Below are positions 34,357 to 42,555 of a stretch of 64,000 nt of DNA, piece after piece; position 1 is the stretch's first letter, and every line of letters starts with the position of its first letter. The translations under genes and the position numbers were made by a program. This DNA is from Massilia rhizosphaerae (GTDB taxonomy: Bacteria; Pseudomonadota; Gammaproteobacteria; Burkholderiales; Burkholderiaceae_D): the NCBI RefSeq assembly GCF_016093545.1, contig NZ_JADKYX010000030.1, positions 27,811 to 91,810 on the forward strand. The letters are read 5' to 3'. The notes under the pieces are model-generated. The model was not told the origin of the DNA. It searched no databases and saw nothing but the letters and a program-made list of their open reading frames with translations.

Positions 34357-35583
34357 ATGAGCATGGACCTCAAGGGCAAGAAAATCGTCCTCGGCCTGTC
34401 CGGCGGCGTGGCCTGCTACAAGGCCGCGGAACTGTGCCGCGCCCTCGCCAGGCAGGGCGCGCACGTGCAGGTCGTGATGACCGAGGCGGCCACCCATTTC
34501 ATCGGGACGGTCACCATGCAGGCCCTGTCCGGCCGCGGCGTCTTCACGGACCAGTGGGACGGCCGCATCCCCAACAACATGGCGCACATCGACCTCACGC
34601 GCGACGCCGACGCCATCCTCGTCGCGCCCTGCTCGGCCGACTTCCTGTTCAAGCTCGCGCACGGCGCCACCGACGACCTGCTGTCGACCCTGTGCCTCGC
34701 GCGGCCGCACCGCGTGCCGCTGCTCGTGGCGCCGGCGATGAACGTCGAGATGTGGGAAAAGCCGGCCACGCAGCGCAACGTCGCGCAGCTGCGCGAGGAC
34801 GGCGTCCGCATCCTCGGTCCGGCCGCCGGCTCGCAGGCGTGCGGCGAAACAGGCATGGGCCGCATGCTGGAGCCGGACGAACTGCTCGACGAACTCGTCG
34901 CCTCGTTCCAGCCCAAGCTCCTGGCCGGCAAGCGCGTGCTGATCACGGCCGGGCCGACCTACGAAGCGATCGACCCGGTGCGCGGCATCACCAACCTGTC
35001 GTCGGGCAAGATGGGCTATGCGATCGCGCGCGCGGCGCGCGAAGCGGGCGCCGACGTCACGCTCGTCTCCGGCCCCACCGCGCTGCCCACGCCGCACGGC
35101 GTGCGCCGCATCGACGTGCAGAGCGCGCGCCAGATGCTGGATGCCGTCATGCAGGCCGTCTCCGGCCAGCACATCTTCGTGGGCGTGGCCGCCGTCGCCG
35201 ACTGGCGCGTGGACAATGCCAGCGCCCAGAAGATCAAGAAGGACGGCAGCGGCGACGCGCCGCAGCTGCACTTCGCGCAGAACCCGGACATCCTCGCGAG
35301 CGTGGCCGCGACCACCTCGCTGAACGGCTGGCCGTATTGCGTCGGCTTCGCGGCCGAATCCGAGAACCTGATCGAATACGGCGCGGTCAAGCGCGAGAAA
35401 AAAGGCATTCCTCTGCTCGTCGGCAATATCGGTCCGCAGACGTTCGGGCAGGATGAGAATGCGATCGTGCTGTTCGACGAAAACGGCCACACGGTGCTCC
35501 CGCGCGCAAGCAAGCTGGAACTGGCGCGCCAGCTCGTTTCCGAAATCGCCAAGCGCCTGGAACAACGTTCGCTGCTGGCCTGA
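34357..35583 (+). CDS. coaBC: Bifunctional CoaBC: phosphopantothenoylcysteine decarboxylase / phosphopantothenate-cysteine ligase
   Basis: A 408-residue coenzyme A enzyme. The N-terminal CoaC flavoprotein (to about residue 185) has the FMN-site GLSGGVACYKA, the active-site His in NNMAHIDL, the substrate motif PAMNVEMW and the ACGETGMGRM loop with its cysteine. The C-terminal CoaB part starts at LITAGPTYEAIDPVRGITN and contains NLSSGKMGYAIA; it joins cysteine to phosphopantothenate using CTP. The ATG at 34357 follows GCGGAGGA at good spacing. dut starts 34 nt downstream, the coaBC-dut order seen in many proteobacteria. Confidence 0.95.
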   Translation: MSMDLKGKKIVLGLSGGVACYKAAELCRALARQGAHVQVVMTEAATHFIGTVTMQALSGRGVFTDQWDGRIPNNMAHIDLTRDADAILVAPCSADFLFKLAHGATDDLLSTLCLARPHRVPLLVAPAMNVEMWEKPATQRNVAQLREDGVRILGPAAGSQACGETGMGRMLEPDELLDELVASFQPKLLAGKRVLITAGPTYEAIDPVRGITNLSSGKMGYAIARAAREAGADVTLVSGPTALPTPHGVRRIDVQSARQMLDAVMQAVSGQHIFVGVAAVADWRVDNASAQKIKKDGSGDAPQLHFAQNPDILASVAATTSLNGWPYCVGFAAESENLIEYGAVKREKKGIPLLVGNIGPQTFGQDENAIVLFDENGHTVLPRASKLELARQLVSEIAKRLEQRSLLA

Positions 35584-35617
35584 ACCACCCTGCATGACAC
35601 GACCCACCGAAGCATCC

Positions 35618-36067
35618 ATGAAAAACATCGACCTGAAAATCCTCGACCCGCGCATGAAGGACTTCCTGCCGGCCTACGCCACCGCCGGCAGCGCGGGCCT
35701 CGACCTGCGCGCGTGCATCGAGGCGCCCATGACCATCGAACCCGGCCAGACCGTGCTGGTGCCGACCGGCCTCGCCATCCACATCGGCGATCCGGGCTAT
35801 GCGGCGATGATCCTGCCCCGCAGCGGACTCGGCCATAAGAGCGGCATCGTTCTGGGTAATCTGGTAGGCTTGATCGACTCCGATTACCAGGGCCAGCTGA
35901 TGGTCTCGACCTGGAATCGCGGCCAGGCCACGTTCACGTTGCAGCCGATGGACCGCCTGGCGCAGCTGATCGTGGTGCCTGTCCTGCAGGTGGGCTTCAA
36001 CGTCGTGGAGGATTTCGCAACGAGCGACCGGGGCGCCGGAGGATTCGGCTCCACCGGCAAACATTAA
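35618..36067 (+). CDS. dut: dUTP diphosphatase
   Basis: A 149-residue trimeric dUTPase that hydrolyses dUTP to dUMP and keeps uracil out of DNA. The five family motifs are present: AGLDLRA, PRSGLGHKSGI, GNLVGLIDSDYQG (with the catalytic Asp), RLAQLIV and the C-terminal GAGGFGSTG P-loop-like tail. The ATG at 35618 gives the normal length. It follows coaBC by 34 nt, and the PDZ lipoprotein gene follows after 12 nt. Confidence 0.96.
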   Translation: MKNIDLKILDPRMKDFLPAYATAGSAGLDLRACIEAPMTIEPGQTVLVPTGLAIHIGDPGYAAMILPRSGLGHKSGIVLGNLVGLIDSDYQGQLMVSTWNRGQATFTLQPMDRLAQLIVVPVLQVGFNVVEDFATSDRGAGGFGSTGKH

Positions 36068-36079
36068 TAAGAGGAGCAC

Positions 36080-37174
36080 ATGACCGGACATCTTCGTCAG
36101 CGCCCCGCGGGCATTCAGACTGCCGCGCTGGGCATCGCCGCAGCCCTGCTGCTATCGGCCTGCGCCACGCACGCACCGCGCGCCCCGGGCACGCCGCGCA
36201 TCGTCGAGCGCCCCGTGGAAGCCCCCGCCCTGAGCCCGCAGATGGCCGCCGCGGCCGAGACCCTGACGAAGATGGCGGCCCTGCAGGACCGGTTGTACAA
36301 GGTCGCCTCGCCGTTGCTGATCCAGAATGCCGAATTGTGCAAGGGCCAGGCCCGCAACCTGCTCGGCTTCACGGCGAAGAACCGCTGGTCCTACCCGGGC
36401 GACTACAACGAAGCCGCCCATGTCGCCTTCGGGATGGACGAGCGCCTGCAGGTCACGGACGTGCTGACCGGCAGCGGCGCCGCGCGCGCCGGCCTGCAGA
36501 CGGGCGACGTCCTGCTCTCCGCCGGCGGCAAGCCGCTGCCGGCCGGGGAGCACGCGCTGTCCCAGGCGGGCGCCATCTTCGGCAAGATCATCGCGTCGCA
36601 ACCGAGCCTGCCGATGACGGTCGAACGCCACCGGAGCGCGCGCCAGCTGACGATCCCCGTCACGCGCGCGTGCGCCTTCGCGATCGAACTGGGCAACTCG
36701 GACAACGTCAACGCCTACGCCGACGGTTCGCGCGTGCTCGTCACGCGCGGCATGATCAACTTCACGCACGACGACGACGAACTGGCCTTCGTGCTGGCCA
36801 CGACGATGGCCCACAACATGCTGGGCCACCCGGCCGCGCAGCGCAACAGCGCGACGATCGGCAGCATCATCGACAACCTGAAAAGCATCACGCCTGACAC
36901 GTCGATGCTGATCGGCAGCGGCGGCATCAAGGCGATGCCGGCGGAAGCCGACGCCGCCGCGGACCGCCTCGGCATCTACCTGGCCGCGCGGGCCGGCTAC
37001 GACATCAAGGAGGCGCCCGCGTTCTGGACGCGCCTGGCCGAGACGTATCCATCCACCGTGCTGAACGCCTACAGCGCCAATCATCCGGCGTTGCCGCAAC
37101 GGTTGGCGGCCGTGGAAAAAGCGATCGCGGAGATCAAGGCCAAGCGGTCCGCGAAGAGGCCTTTGCTGCCTTGA
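36080..37174 (+). CDS. PDZ-containing lipoprotein resembling an M48 metallopeptidase with a degenerate active site
   Basis: A 364-residue predicted lipoprotein: a signal peptide with lipobox LLLSAC (Cys28 lipidated), a PDZ-like domain (about residues 120-190; SGAARAGLQTGDVLLSAGG), then an M48 peptidase-like domain. Where active M48 enzymes carry HExxH, this has TTMAH (residues 241-245) within LAFVLATTMAHNMLGHPAAQ, so the first zinc His and catalytic Glu are missing. The later E-x-D region (AEADAAADRLGIYLAARAGYD) is kept. It may be an inactive scaffold or regulator in the periplasm. RBS is GAGGAG. It follows dut by 12 nt. Confidence 0.75.
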   Translation: MTGHLRQRPAGIQTAALGIAAALLLSACATHAPRAPGTPRIVERPVEAPALSPQMAAAAETLTKMAALQDRLYKVASPLLIQNAELCKGQARNLLGFTAKNRWSYPGDYNEAAHVAFGMDERLQVTDVLTGSGAARAGLQTGDVLLSAGGKPLPAGEHALSQAGAIFGKIIASQPSLPMTVERHRSARQLTIPVTRACAFAIELGNSDNVNAYADGSRVLVTRGMINFTHDDDELAFVLATTMAHNMLGHPAAQRNSATIGSIIDNLKSITPDTSMLIGSGGIKAMPAEADAAADRLGIYLAARAGYDIKEAPAFWTRLAETYPSTVLNAYSANHPALPQRLAAVEKAIAEIKAKRSAKRPLLP

Positions 37175-37240
37175 CCGCGCAAGCATCCGCATGATCGACA
37201 GGGCCGCGCATGCGGCCCTTTTCACGTCCGCATGCGCCCC

Positions 37241-37274
37241 GTAGGGTGGACGGCTTCGCCGTCCACGCATTCAA
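37241..37274 (+). repeat. REP element, copy C
   Basis: GTAGGGTGGACGGCTTCG followed by the complementary arm and CACGCATTCAAACGC, nearly the same as the copies around the RAYT gene. It lies in the 263-nt gap between the PDZ lipoprotein gene and the EamA gene; nothing else was recognised there. Confidence 0.8.
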
Positions 37275-37437
37275 ACGCCCTCGAAATCACCCGGCCGCCA
37301 GCGGCGGCGCCGCGCTTTTTGTATCATGACCGATTCCCCGCCCCGTCGCGCAATTCGAGCGCAAGAAACGGGAAGGCGGGGGAAGCCGCGCGCCCTACCA
37401 TCCGGCGCGGCCCCGACCTGAACCCGAACCAGGAACC

Positions 37438-38334
37438 ATGAACACTGCCAACCTGCTGCGCCTCATCGTGCTTGCCGCCATCTGGGGCGGCTCCTTCCTC
37501 TTCATGCGCATCAGCGCGCCCACGCTGGGCCCCGCCGTGCTGATCGAATTCCGCGTGCTGTTCGCGGCCCTGTTCCTGGCCGCCGTCGGCGTCGTCCTCA
37601 AGAAGCGCCTCGATGTGCGCCGCCACTGGAAGCATTACTTCATCCTCGGCTTCTTCAATTCCGCCTTCCCGTTCCTGCTGTTCGCGTTCGCGGCGCGCAC
37701 GCTGCCGGCGTCCGTGATGGCCGTGTTGAACGCCACCGCGCCGATGTGGGGCGCGCTGCTCGGCGCCGTGTGGAACCGCCAGCCGATCCGCGCGCGCACC
37801 GCGCTGGGCCTCGTACTGGGCACGCTCGGGGTCGCGCTGCTGGTCGGCTTCGACCGCGCGACCAGCCGCCCCGGCGCCGGCCTCGCCGTCGCGGCCGCGT
37901 TGCTGGGCGCGTTCAGCTACAGCGTCGCGAGCCTGTACGCGCGCACCGCGACGAGCGTCGAGCCGTTCGCCAACGCGCACGGCACCATGTGGACGTCCGC
38001 GCTGATGGTGCTGCCCGCCCTGCCCCTGTTCCCGCCCGCCGGCCCGCCGACCGCCGGCATCGTCGGCGCCGTGGTCGCACTCGGTGTGCTGTGCAGCGGC
38101 ATCGCCTACATCCTGTATTTCCGCCTGATCGAGCAGGTCGGCACGACGTCCGCCCTCACCGTCACGTTCCTGAGCCCCGTGTTCGGCATCCTGTGGGGCG
38201 CGCTGTTCCTCGGCGAAACGGTAGGCTGGTACACGATCGTCGGCTCCGCCATCGTGCTGGTCGGCACCGCGTTCGTCACCGGATTCATGCCCCGCGTCAA
38301 GCGGGCGGCGACTACGCCGGCGGCGGGCAGATGA
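37438..38334 (+). CDS. EamA/DMT family transporter
   Basis: A 298-residue inner-membrane protein with about ten helices arranged as two EamA repeats, the drug/metabolite transporter fold. The first repeat begins LLRLIVLAAIWGGSFLFMRI and the second is recognised at LLGAFSYSVASLYARTA and FLSPVFGILWGALFLGETVG. Members export amino acids, metabolites or drugs; the substrate is unknown. The last codons overlap the alkA start in an ATGA, so the two are translationally coupled. Confidence 0.88.
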   Translation: MNTANLLRLIVLAAIWGGSFLFMRISAPTLGPAVLIEFRVLFAALFLAAVGVVLKKRLDVRRHWKHYFILGFFNSAFPFLLFAFAARTLPASVMAVLNATAPMWGALLGAVWNRQPIRARTALGLVLGTLGVALLVGFDRATSRPGAGLAVAAALLGAFSYSVASLYARTATSVEPFANAHGTMWTSALMVLPALPLFPPAGPPTAGIVGAVVALGVLCSGIAYILYFRLIEQVGTTSALTVTFLSPVFGILWGALFLGETVGWYTIVGSAIVLVGTAFVTGFMPRVKRAATTPAAGR

Positions 38335-39215
38335 GCAGCGCGCGCCATACGATCGCGCTGCCGCCCGGCTACCGCCGCGCGGACGCCTTCACGTTCCACG
38401 GCCGCGACGCCGATGCGCTGGCCGAGCAGGTCGATCCGCAGGCCGGTCGCATCCGCAAGGGCGTGCTGCTGGGCGGCGTGCCGACCGTGCTCGACATCAC
38501 GCTGCACGACGACCGCGCCGACTGCGTCGTGGACAGCGACGGCACGGCCGCGACCGAGGCGGTGCGCGACGCCCTCGTGAACATGCTGGGCCTGCGCATC
38601 GATCCGGCGCCGTTCGAGCAGGCGGCGCGCGACGATCCGCTGTTCGGACCCGTCGTCGCGCGCCAGCCGGGCCTGCGCGTGATCCAGTCCGCCACCGTGT
38701 TCGAAGCGCTGACGTGGGCCATCATCGGCCAGCAGATCAACCTGCCGTTCGCGATCGCGCTGCGCCGCACGTTCATCGCCCAGGCGGGACGCGCCCACTC
38801 CAGCGGCCTGTGGTGTTATCCGGAGGCATCCGACGTGGCCCGCCTCGACGTCGAACAACTGACCGGCCGCAAATTCTCGGGCGCGAAGGCCGAGACCTTG
38901 CTGCGCTTCGCCCGCCTCGTGGCAAGCGGTGCGCTGTCGCTGGACCGCGAGACCGAGGCCGCCGGCGTGAGCGAGCGCCTGCTCGCCGTCAAGGGCATCG
39001 GCCCGTGGACGGTGAACTATGCGCTGCTGCGCGGCTGGGGCTATGCGGACTGCTCGCTGCACGGCGACGTGGCCGTGCGTAACGCCATCGGCCGCCTGCG
39101 CGGGACGGAACGGCCCGACATGCGCGCGGCGGAAGCGTTCCTGGCAGCGTATCGCCCGCACCGCACGATGGCCGCGGCCTATCTCTGGGCCAGCCTGAAC
39201 CAGCCGGCCGGCTGA
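38331..39215 (+). CDS. alkA: DNA-3-methyladenine glycosylase II (AlkA family)
   Basis: A 294-residue base-excision repair glycosylase that removes alkylated purines. The N-terminal AlkA-type beta domain occupies about residues 1-95. The helix-hairpin-helix motif is VKGIGPWTVNYALLRGWG, followed by the catalytic aspartate in LHGDVAVRNAIG. WAIIGQQINLPFA is the other conserved helix. The ATG overlaps the EamA gene stop by 4 nt. There is no Ada-type domain, so this is the glycosylase alone. Confidence 0.9.
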   Translation: MSSARHTIALPPGYRRADAFTFHGRDADALAEQVDPQAGRIRKGVLLGGVPTVLDITLHDDRADCVVDSDGTAATEAVRDALVNMLGLRIDPAPFEQAARDDPLFGPVVARQPGLRVIQSATVFEALTWAIIGQQINLPFAIALRRTFIAQAGRAHSSGLWCYPEASDVARLDVEQLTGRKFSGAKAETLLRFARLVASGALSLDRETEAAGVSERLLAVKGIGPWTVNYALLRGWGYADCSLHGDVAVRNAIGRLRGTERPDMRAAEAFLAAYRPHRTMAAAYLWASLNQPAG

Positions 39216-39304
39216 CGCACCCGGCACGGATATCTTGTGCCGCCACAAGGCGCGGCCGCTTCGCTTGTCCAGACTGCTCCTAGCGGACACGAGCGGAGAT
39301 ATCC

Positions 39305-40339
39305 ATGAAAGCGAAAACATGCATGGCGGCAGTGCTGATGGCGCACGCCGTCCTGGCCCGGGCGGACGCGCCGGCCGCGACGAACGATCCCGAGAACCAC
39401 GGCGCGTACCTGTCGGCCGCCTTCGGCAACGGCCGCATCCATGGCGGCAACGCGAGCGGCTACCGCTGGATGCGCGGGCGCACCTTCGAAGTGCGCGCCG
39501 GCCGGCGCCAGGACGACGTGTTCGGCCTCGCGCTGCCGCCAGCCTGGGCCATGCGGGTCGACTTCGTCCATTACAACGAAGGGCATCCGGACAACAACCA
39601 CCGCGACGGCTTCGCCCTGCAATGGCTCGTCGTGCACCGGTTTTCGCGCATGTGGACGGGCGAACTGGGCGTCGGCCCCTACCTGAGCATGAACACCACC
39701 GAAGTCCGCACGGAGGCCGGCTACCGCCAGATCGACGACGCCCGCCTCGGCGCGCTCGTCAGCGCCGGCCTGCGCCTGGCCGTGCCGGGGCCGTCCGGCA
39801 CCCATCTGCGCCTCGGCTACAACCACGTGGCCATGCATACCGTGCACCGGTCCGACGCGCTCGTGCTGGGCATCGGACGCCAGTTCGACGCGGCCGAGCC
39901 GGCGCCCGACGTCGTGCCGGACGGGCGGCTCTGGCTCGGCGGCACGTTCGGCACGTCGATCACGAACATGGCGGGCACGCACGGCGCGCACGCGGGCGTG
40001 ATCGAGGCCAGGCAGTATGCCGAGCGGTGGGGCATCGGCTACAAATTCCTGTTCGAAGGCGACGACGGCGCGCGCGTCGACCGGCGCGGGCTCGCGGGGC
40101 AGCTGTGGTACGTGCAGCCCGTGACGCCGCGCTTTTCGATGAGCGCCGGCCTCGGCCCCTATTTCGCCGCGAACCGGCGCGACGGCAACCGCACGGCCAC
40201 GAATCTCCTGATCAGCTTCCAGGCCGAACGCGCGCTGTCCGCGCGCACGCGCGCCATCGTCAACTTCAACCGCATCAAGACCTTCCGGAAGACGAACGAC
40301 CGCGACCTGTTCCAGGTGGGCCTGCTGCGCCGCTTCTAG
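39305..40339 (+). CDS. Outer-membrane beta-barrel protein with two similar halves
   Basis: A 344-residue protein with a signal peptide (MAAVLMAHAVLARA, cleaved near ADAPAA) and alternating polar/hydrophobic strands ending in a C-terminal Phe, as outer-membrane barrels do. The two halves look like an internal duplication: FALQWLVVHRF...GELGVGPYLSMN in the first matches LAGQLWYVQPV...SAGLGPYFAANR in the second, and LRLGYNHVAMHTVHRSDALV matches AIVNFNRIKTFRKTNDRDLF. The histidine-containing strand of the first half recalls PagL-type lipid A enzymes only loosely. Function unknown. It stands alone, converging on the DUF1851 gene. Confidence 0.65.
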   Translation: MKAKTCMAAVLMAHAVLARADAPAATNDPENHGAYLSAAFGNGRIHGGNASGYRWMRGRTFEVRAGRRQDDVFGLALPPAWAMRVDFVHYNEGHPDNNHRDGFALQWLVVHRFSRMWTGELGVGPYLSMNTTEVRTEAGYRQIDDARLGALVSAGLRLAVPGPSGTHLRLGYNHVAMHTVHRSDALVLGIGRQFDAAEPAPDVVPDGRLWLGGTFGTSITNMAGTHGAHAGVIEARQYAERWGIGYKFLFEGDDGARVDRRGLAGQLWYVQPVTPRFSMSAGLGPYFAANRRDGNRTATNLLISFQAERALSARTRAIVNFNRIKTFRKTNDRDLFQVGLLRRF

Positions 40340-40346
40340 GGTGCGC

Positions 40347-40769
40347 CTAGGCATGGCCCTGCCAGCAGGGCAGCCCGTCGAACTGCTGGGCGCCTTCGCC
40401 GGCGAACCGGATCAGTTCGGGCAAGGGCACCATGGCCAGGTTGTCGCGCCCGTAGTGCCCGCCCAGCGCGCTGGGAATCTTGAGGCAGTACTTGCGCCCG
40501 GCCGTGAGGGGGCCCAAGGTCGTCTCGGCCAGGTGCACCTGCTCGGGCATGTACCAGCCGTCGAGGAATTCCTGGTTGTACGACAAAGCGTCGAGGGCGG
40601 CGCGGTCCCCGGCGACCGGTTCGCACCGCAGGTCTTGCGGCGACAGGCGCCAGTACATGCCGTCCTCGTCGCGGACGATCAGATTGCCGAAGGCGTTCTC
40701 GCCCAGCACCTCGACGGCGTTGAGGCCGGTCCAGCCCCACGCGTCGTTGATGTCTTCCACAGTAATCAT
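40347..40769 (-). CDS. DUF1851 (T6SS immunity Tdi1-like) domain protein
   Basis: A 140-residue soluble protein. The C-terminal half has the DUF1851 signature: GRKYCLKIPSALGGHYGRDN and ELIRFAGEGAQQFDGLP. This domain occurs in Tdi1, an immunity protein against a type VI DNase toxin, but also in many lone proteins of unknown use. No toxin, VgrG or Rhs gene is nearby. The ATG at 40769 is preferred because GGAG lies 7 nt upstream; the ATG at 40787 would leave that signal inside the gene. It follows the initiator tRNA on the same strand but is separated from it by a terminator. Confidence 0.65.
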   Translation of the reverse strand: MITVEDINDAWGWTGLNAVEVLGENAFGNLIVRDEDGMYWRLSPQDLRCEPVAGDRAALDALSYNQEFLDGWYMPEQVHLAETTLGPLTAGRKYCLKIPSALGGHYGRDNLAMVPLPELIRFAGEGAQQFDGLPCWQGHA

Positions 40770-40880
40770 CGTTAGCTCCGCTTTCAACGCACTCCCTGTC
40801 TTCGACCGGGCCGGACGGGGCGCGTTGCGGCGGGAGCGGGAATGCTTGAGGCGGGTCGAACGGGCGGGCCCGGCCGGGCA

Positions 40881-40922
40881 AAAACGAAAAAGCCGCTGAT
40901 CCGGAACAGGATCAGCGGCTTT
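40881..40922 (-). terminator. Terminator of the initiator tRNA gene
   Basis: On the minus strand a perfect 12-bp stem (40920-40909 with 40902-40891) is followed by TTTTCGTTTT. It starts 8 nt after the tRNA 3' end. Confidence 0.88.
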
Positions 40923-40928
40923 GGAATC

Positions 40929-41005
40929 TGGTTGCGGGGACAGGATTTGAACCTGTGACCTTCGGGTTATGAGCCCGACGAGCTGCCAGACTGCTCCACC
41001 CCGCG
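40929..41005 (-). tRNA. Initiator tRNA-fMet (CAT)
   Basis: A 77-nt tRNA with encoded CCA (TGG on the plus strand at 40929-40931). The acceptor stem begins CGCGGGG and ends CCCCGCA, so position 1 is an unpaired C facing A, the hallmark of bacterial initiator tRNA. The anticodon stem carries GGGCTCATAACCC with the three G-C pairs typical of fMet, and the T-arm is GGTTCAAATCC. It has its own promoter and terminator. Confidence 0.97.
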
Positions 41006-41018
41006 TCTGATGCTTTGC

Positions 41019-41047
41019 ATTATACGCACCTTTGGCACTTTAGGCAA
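41019..41047 (-). promoter_or_regulatory. Promoter of the initiator tRNA gene
   Basis: On the minus strand TTGCCT (41047-41042) and TATAAT (41024-41019) are separated by exactly 17 nt. The start of transcription would fall a few bases before the tRNA 5' end at 41005. Confidence 0.75.
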
Positions 41048-41177
41048 TCGCGGTTCTCCGACTCCCGTCGATCGCAGCATAAGCTGCCTCCATCGCGACG
41101 CAAACCGCTGGCGGATTGCGGCCCAGCCGCCTCCAATACAGTGGTAAAGTAAGGGCAATTCAATTCATCCGTTTCCT

Positions 41178-41762
41178 ATGAAATTCTGCTCCGAGTGCGC
41201 CCACCCGCTCACGGTGGCCATCCCCGAAGGCGACAACCGTCCGCGTTTCGTGTGCACCAATTGCGGCACCATCCATTACCAGAACCCGAAGATGGTGATC
41301 GGTTCGATCCCCGTGTGGGAACAGGACGGCGCACTCAAGGTCCTGCTGTGCAAGCGCGCCATCGAGCCGCGCTACGGCTACTGGACGCTGCCGGCCGGCT
41401 TCATGGAAAACGGCGAGACCACCAGCGCCGCCGCCGCGCGCGAGACGGAAGAGGAAGCGGGCGCCAACATCGAGCTGGGCAACCTGTTCACGCTGCTGAA
41501 CGTCGTGCACGTGCACCAGGTCCATTTGTTCTACCTGGCGCGCCTCGTCGACCTGGACTTCGCGCCGGGCATCGAAAGCCTGGACGTGCAATTGTTCAGC
41601 GAAAACGAAATCCCGTGGAGCGACCTGGCCTTCCCCACCATCCGCACGACGCTCGAACTGTTCTTCGCCGACCGCGTGCGGATGCGCGAAGACGGCGGCA
41701 CTTATGGATTCCACACCCGCGACATCGCGGGCCCGATGAGGGCGCCCGTCCAACCCGACTGA
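41178..41762 (+). CDS. Nudix hydrolase with N-terminal zinc ribbon
   Basis: A 194-residue protein. Residues 1-35 form a zinc ribbon (CSEC at 4-7, CTNC at 26-29). The Nudix box is intact, GFMENGETTSAAAARETEEEAG read as G-x5-E-x7-REx-EExG, so it should hydrolyse a nucleoside diphosphate compound. The ribbon plus Nudix layout is that of NudC-like or ADP-ribose hydrolases, but the NADH pyrophosphatase SQPWPFPxS motif is absent, so NudC itself is unlikely. It begins the nudix-aat-bpt-pyrD series, ending 9 nt before aat. Confidence 0.85.
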   Translation: MKFCSECAHPLTVAIPEGDNRPRFVCTNCGTIHYQNPKMVIGSIPVWEQDGALKVLLCKRAIEPRYGYWTLPAGFMENGETTSAAAARETEEEAGANIELGNLFTLLNVVHVHQVHLFYLARLVDLDFAPGIESLDVQLFSENEIPWSDLAFPTIRTTLELFFADRVRMREDGGTYGFHTRDIAGPMRAPVQPD

Positions 41763-41771
41763 CCGCCGACC

Positions 41772-42494
41772 ATGATTCCCTGGCTCGAGGCCCATACGCC
41801 GTTCCCCGACGTGTCCGAAGCGTTGACGACCGACGCGCCGGGCCTGCTCGCGGCCGGAGCCGACCTCTCGCCGCAACGCCTGCTGCAGGCCTACCGGCAC
41901 GGCATCTTCCCCTGGTTTTCCGAGGGCCAGCCGATCCTCTGGTGGAGCACCGATCCGCGCATGGTGCTGTACACCGACCGCTTCAGGGTCAGCGAGAGCC
42001 TGAAAAAAACCCTGCGCAAGATCGAACGCAGCCGCCAGGCCGGCGGGCCCTGGGTCGTCCGTTTCGACGGCGCCTTCGAGGCCGTGATGCGCGCGTGCGC
42101 CGCGCCGCGCAGGGACGGGCCCGGCACGTGGATCTCGGAAGACATCATCGCCGGCTACACGGGCCTGTTCCGCATGGGCTACGCGCACTCGTCCGAGGTG
42201 TGGCTGGACGGCGAGCTGGTCGGCGGCGCCTATGGCGTGTGCATCGGCCGCATGTTCTATGGCGAATCGATGTTCGCCCGGGTGTCGGACGCGTCGAAGG
42301 TCGCGCTGGCCTACCTGGTCGCCTTCTTGCGGCGCCATGGCGTGGCGATGATCGACTGCCAGCAGGAGACGGGCCACCTGGCGTCGCTGGGCGCCGTCCC
42401 GATCCCGCGCCGCGATTTCCTGCAGCACCTGCGCCGCGCGATCGACGAGCCGCCCATCGAACGGTGGGAAGTCGCGCCACCGTTGACCACCTAA
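41772..42494 (+). CDS. aat: Leucyl/phenylalanyl-tRNA-protein transferase
   Basis: A 240-residue enzyme that adds Leu or Phe from tRNA to N-terminal Arg or Lys, making substrates for ClpS/ClpAP. Family motifs are GLLAAGADLSPQRLLQAYRHG, FPWFSEGQPILWWS, DPRMVL, the SSEVWLDGELVGGAYGV block, GESMF and DCQQETGHLASLGA. The length is normal. It is directly followed by bpt, which extends the N-degron rule to acidic residues; the two adjacent genes form an N-end rule cassette. Confidence 0.95.
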   Translation: MIPWLEAHTPFPDVSEALTTDAPGLLAAGADLSPQRLLQAYRHGIFPWFSEGQPILWWSTDPRMVLYTDRFRVSESLKKTLRKIERSRQAGGPWVVRFDGAFEAVMRACAAPRRDGPGTWISEDIIAGYTGLFRMGYAHSSEVWLDGELVGGAYGVCIGRMFYGESMFARVSDASKVALAYLVAFLRRHGVAMIDCQQETGHLASLGAVPIPRRDFLQHLRRAIDEPPIERWEVAPPLTT

Positions 42495-42555
42495 CGGTGC
42501 GCGGCGCCGTCTTTGGCTACAATGGGTTCCACATACGTCGTTCCGAGAGCTTTGC

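Noticed and set aside
41178..41762. NudC (NADH pyrophosphatase / RNA decapping)
   Set aside because: Zinc ribbon and Nudix box are present but the SQPWPFPxS motif that defines NudC is not.
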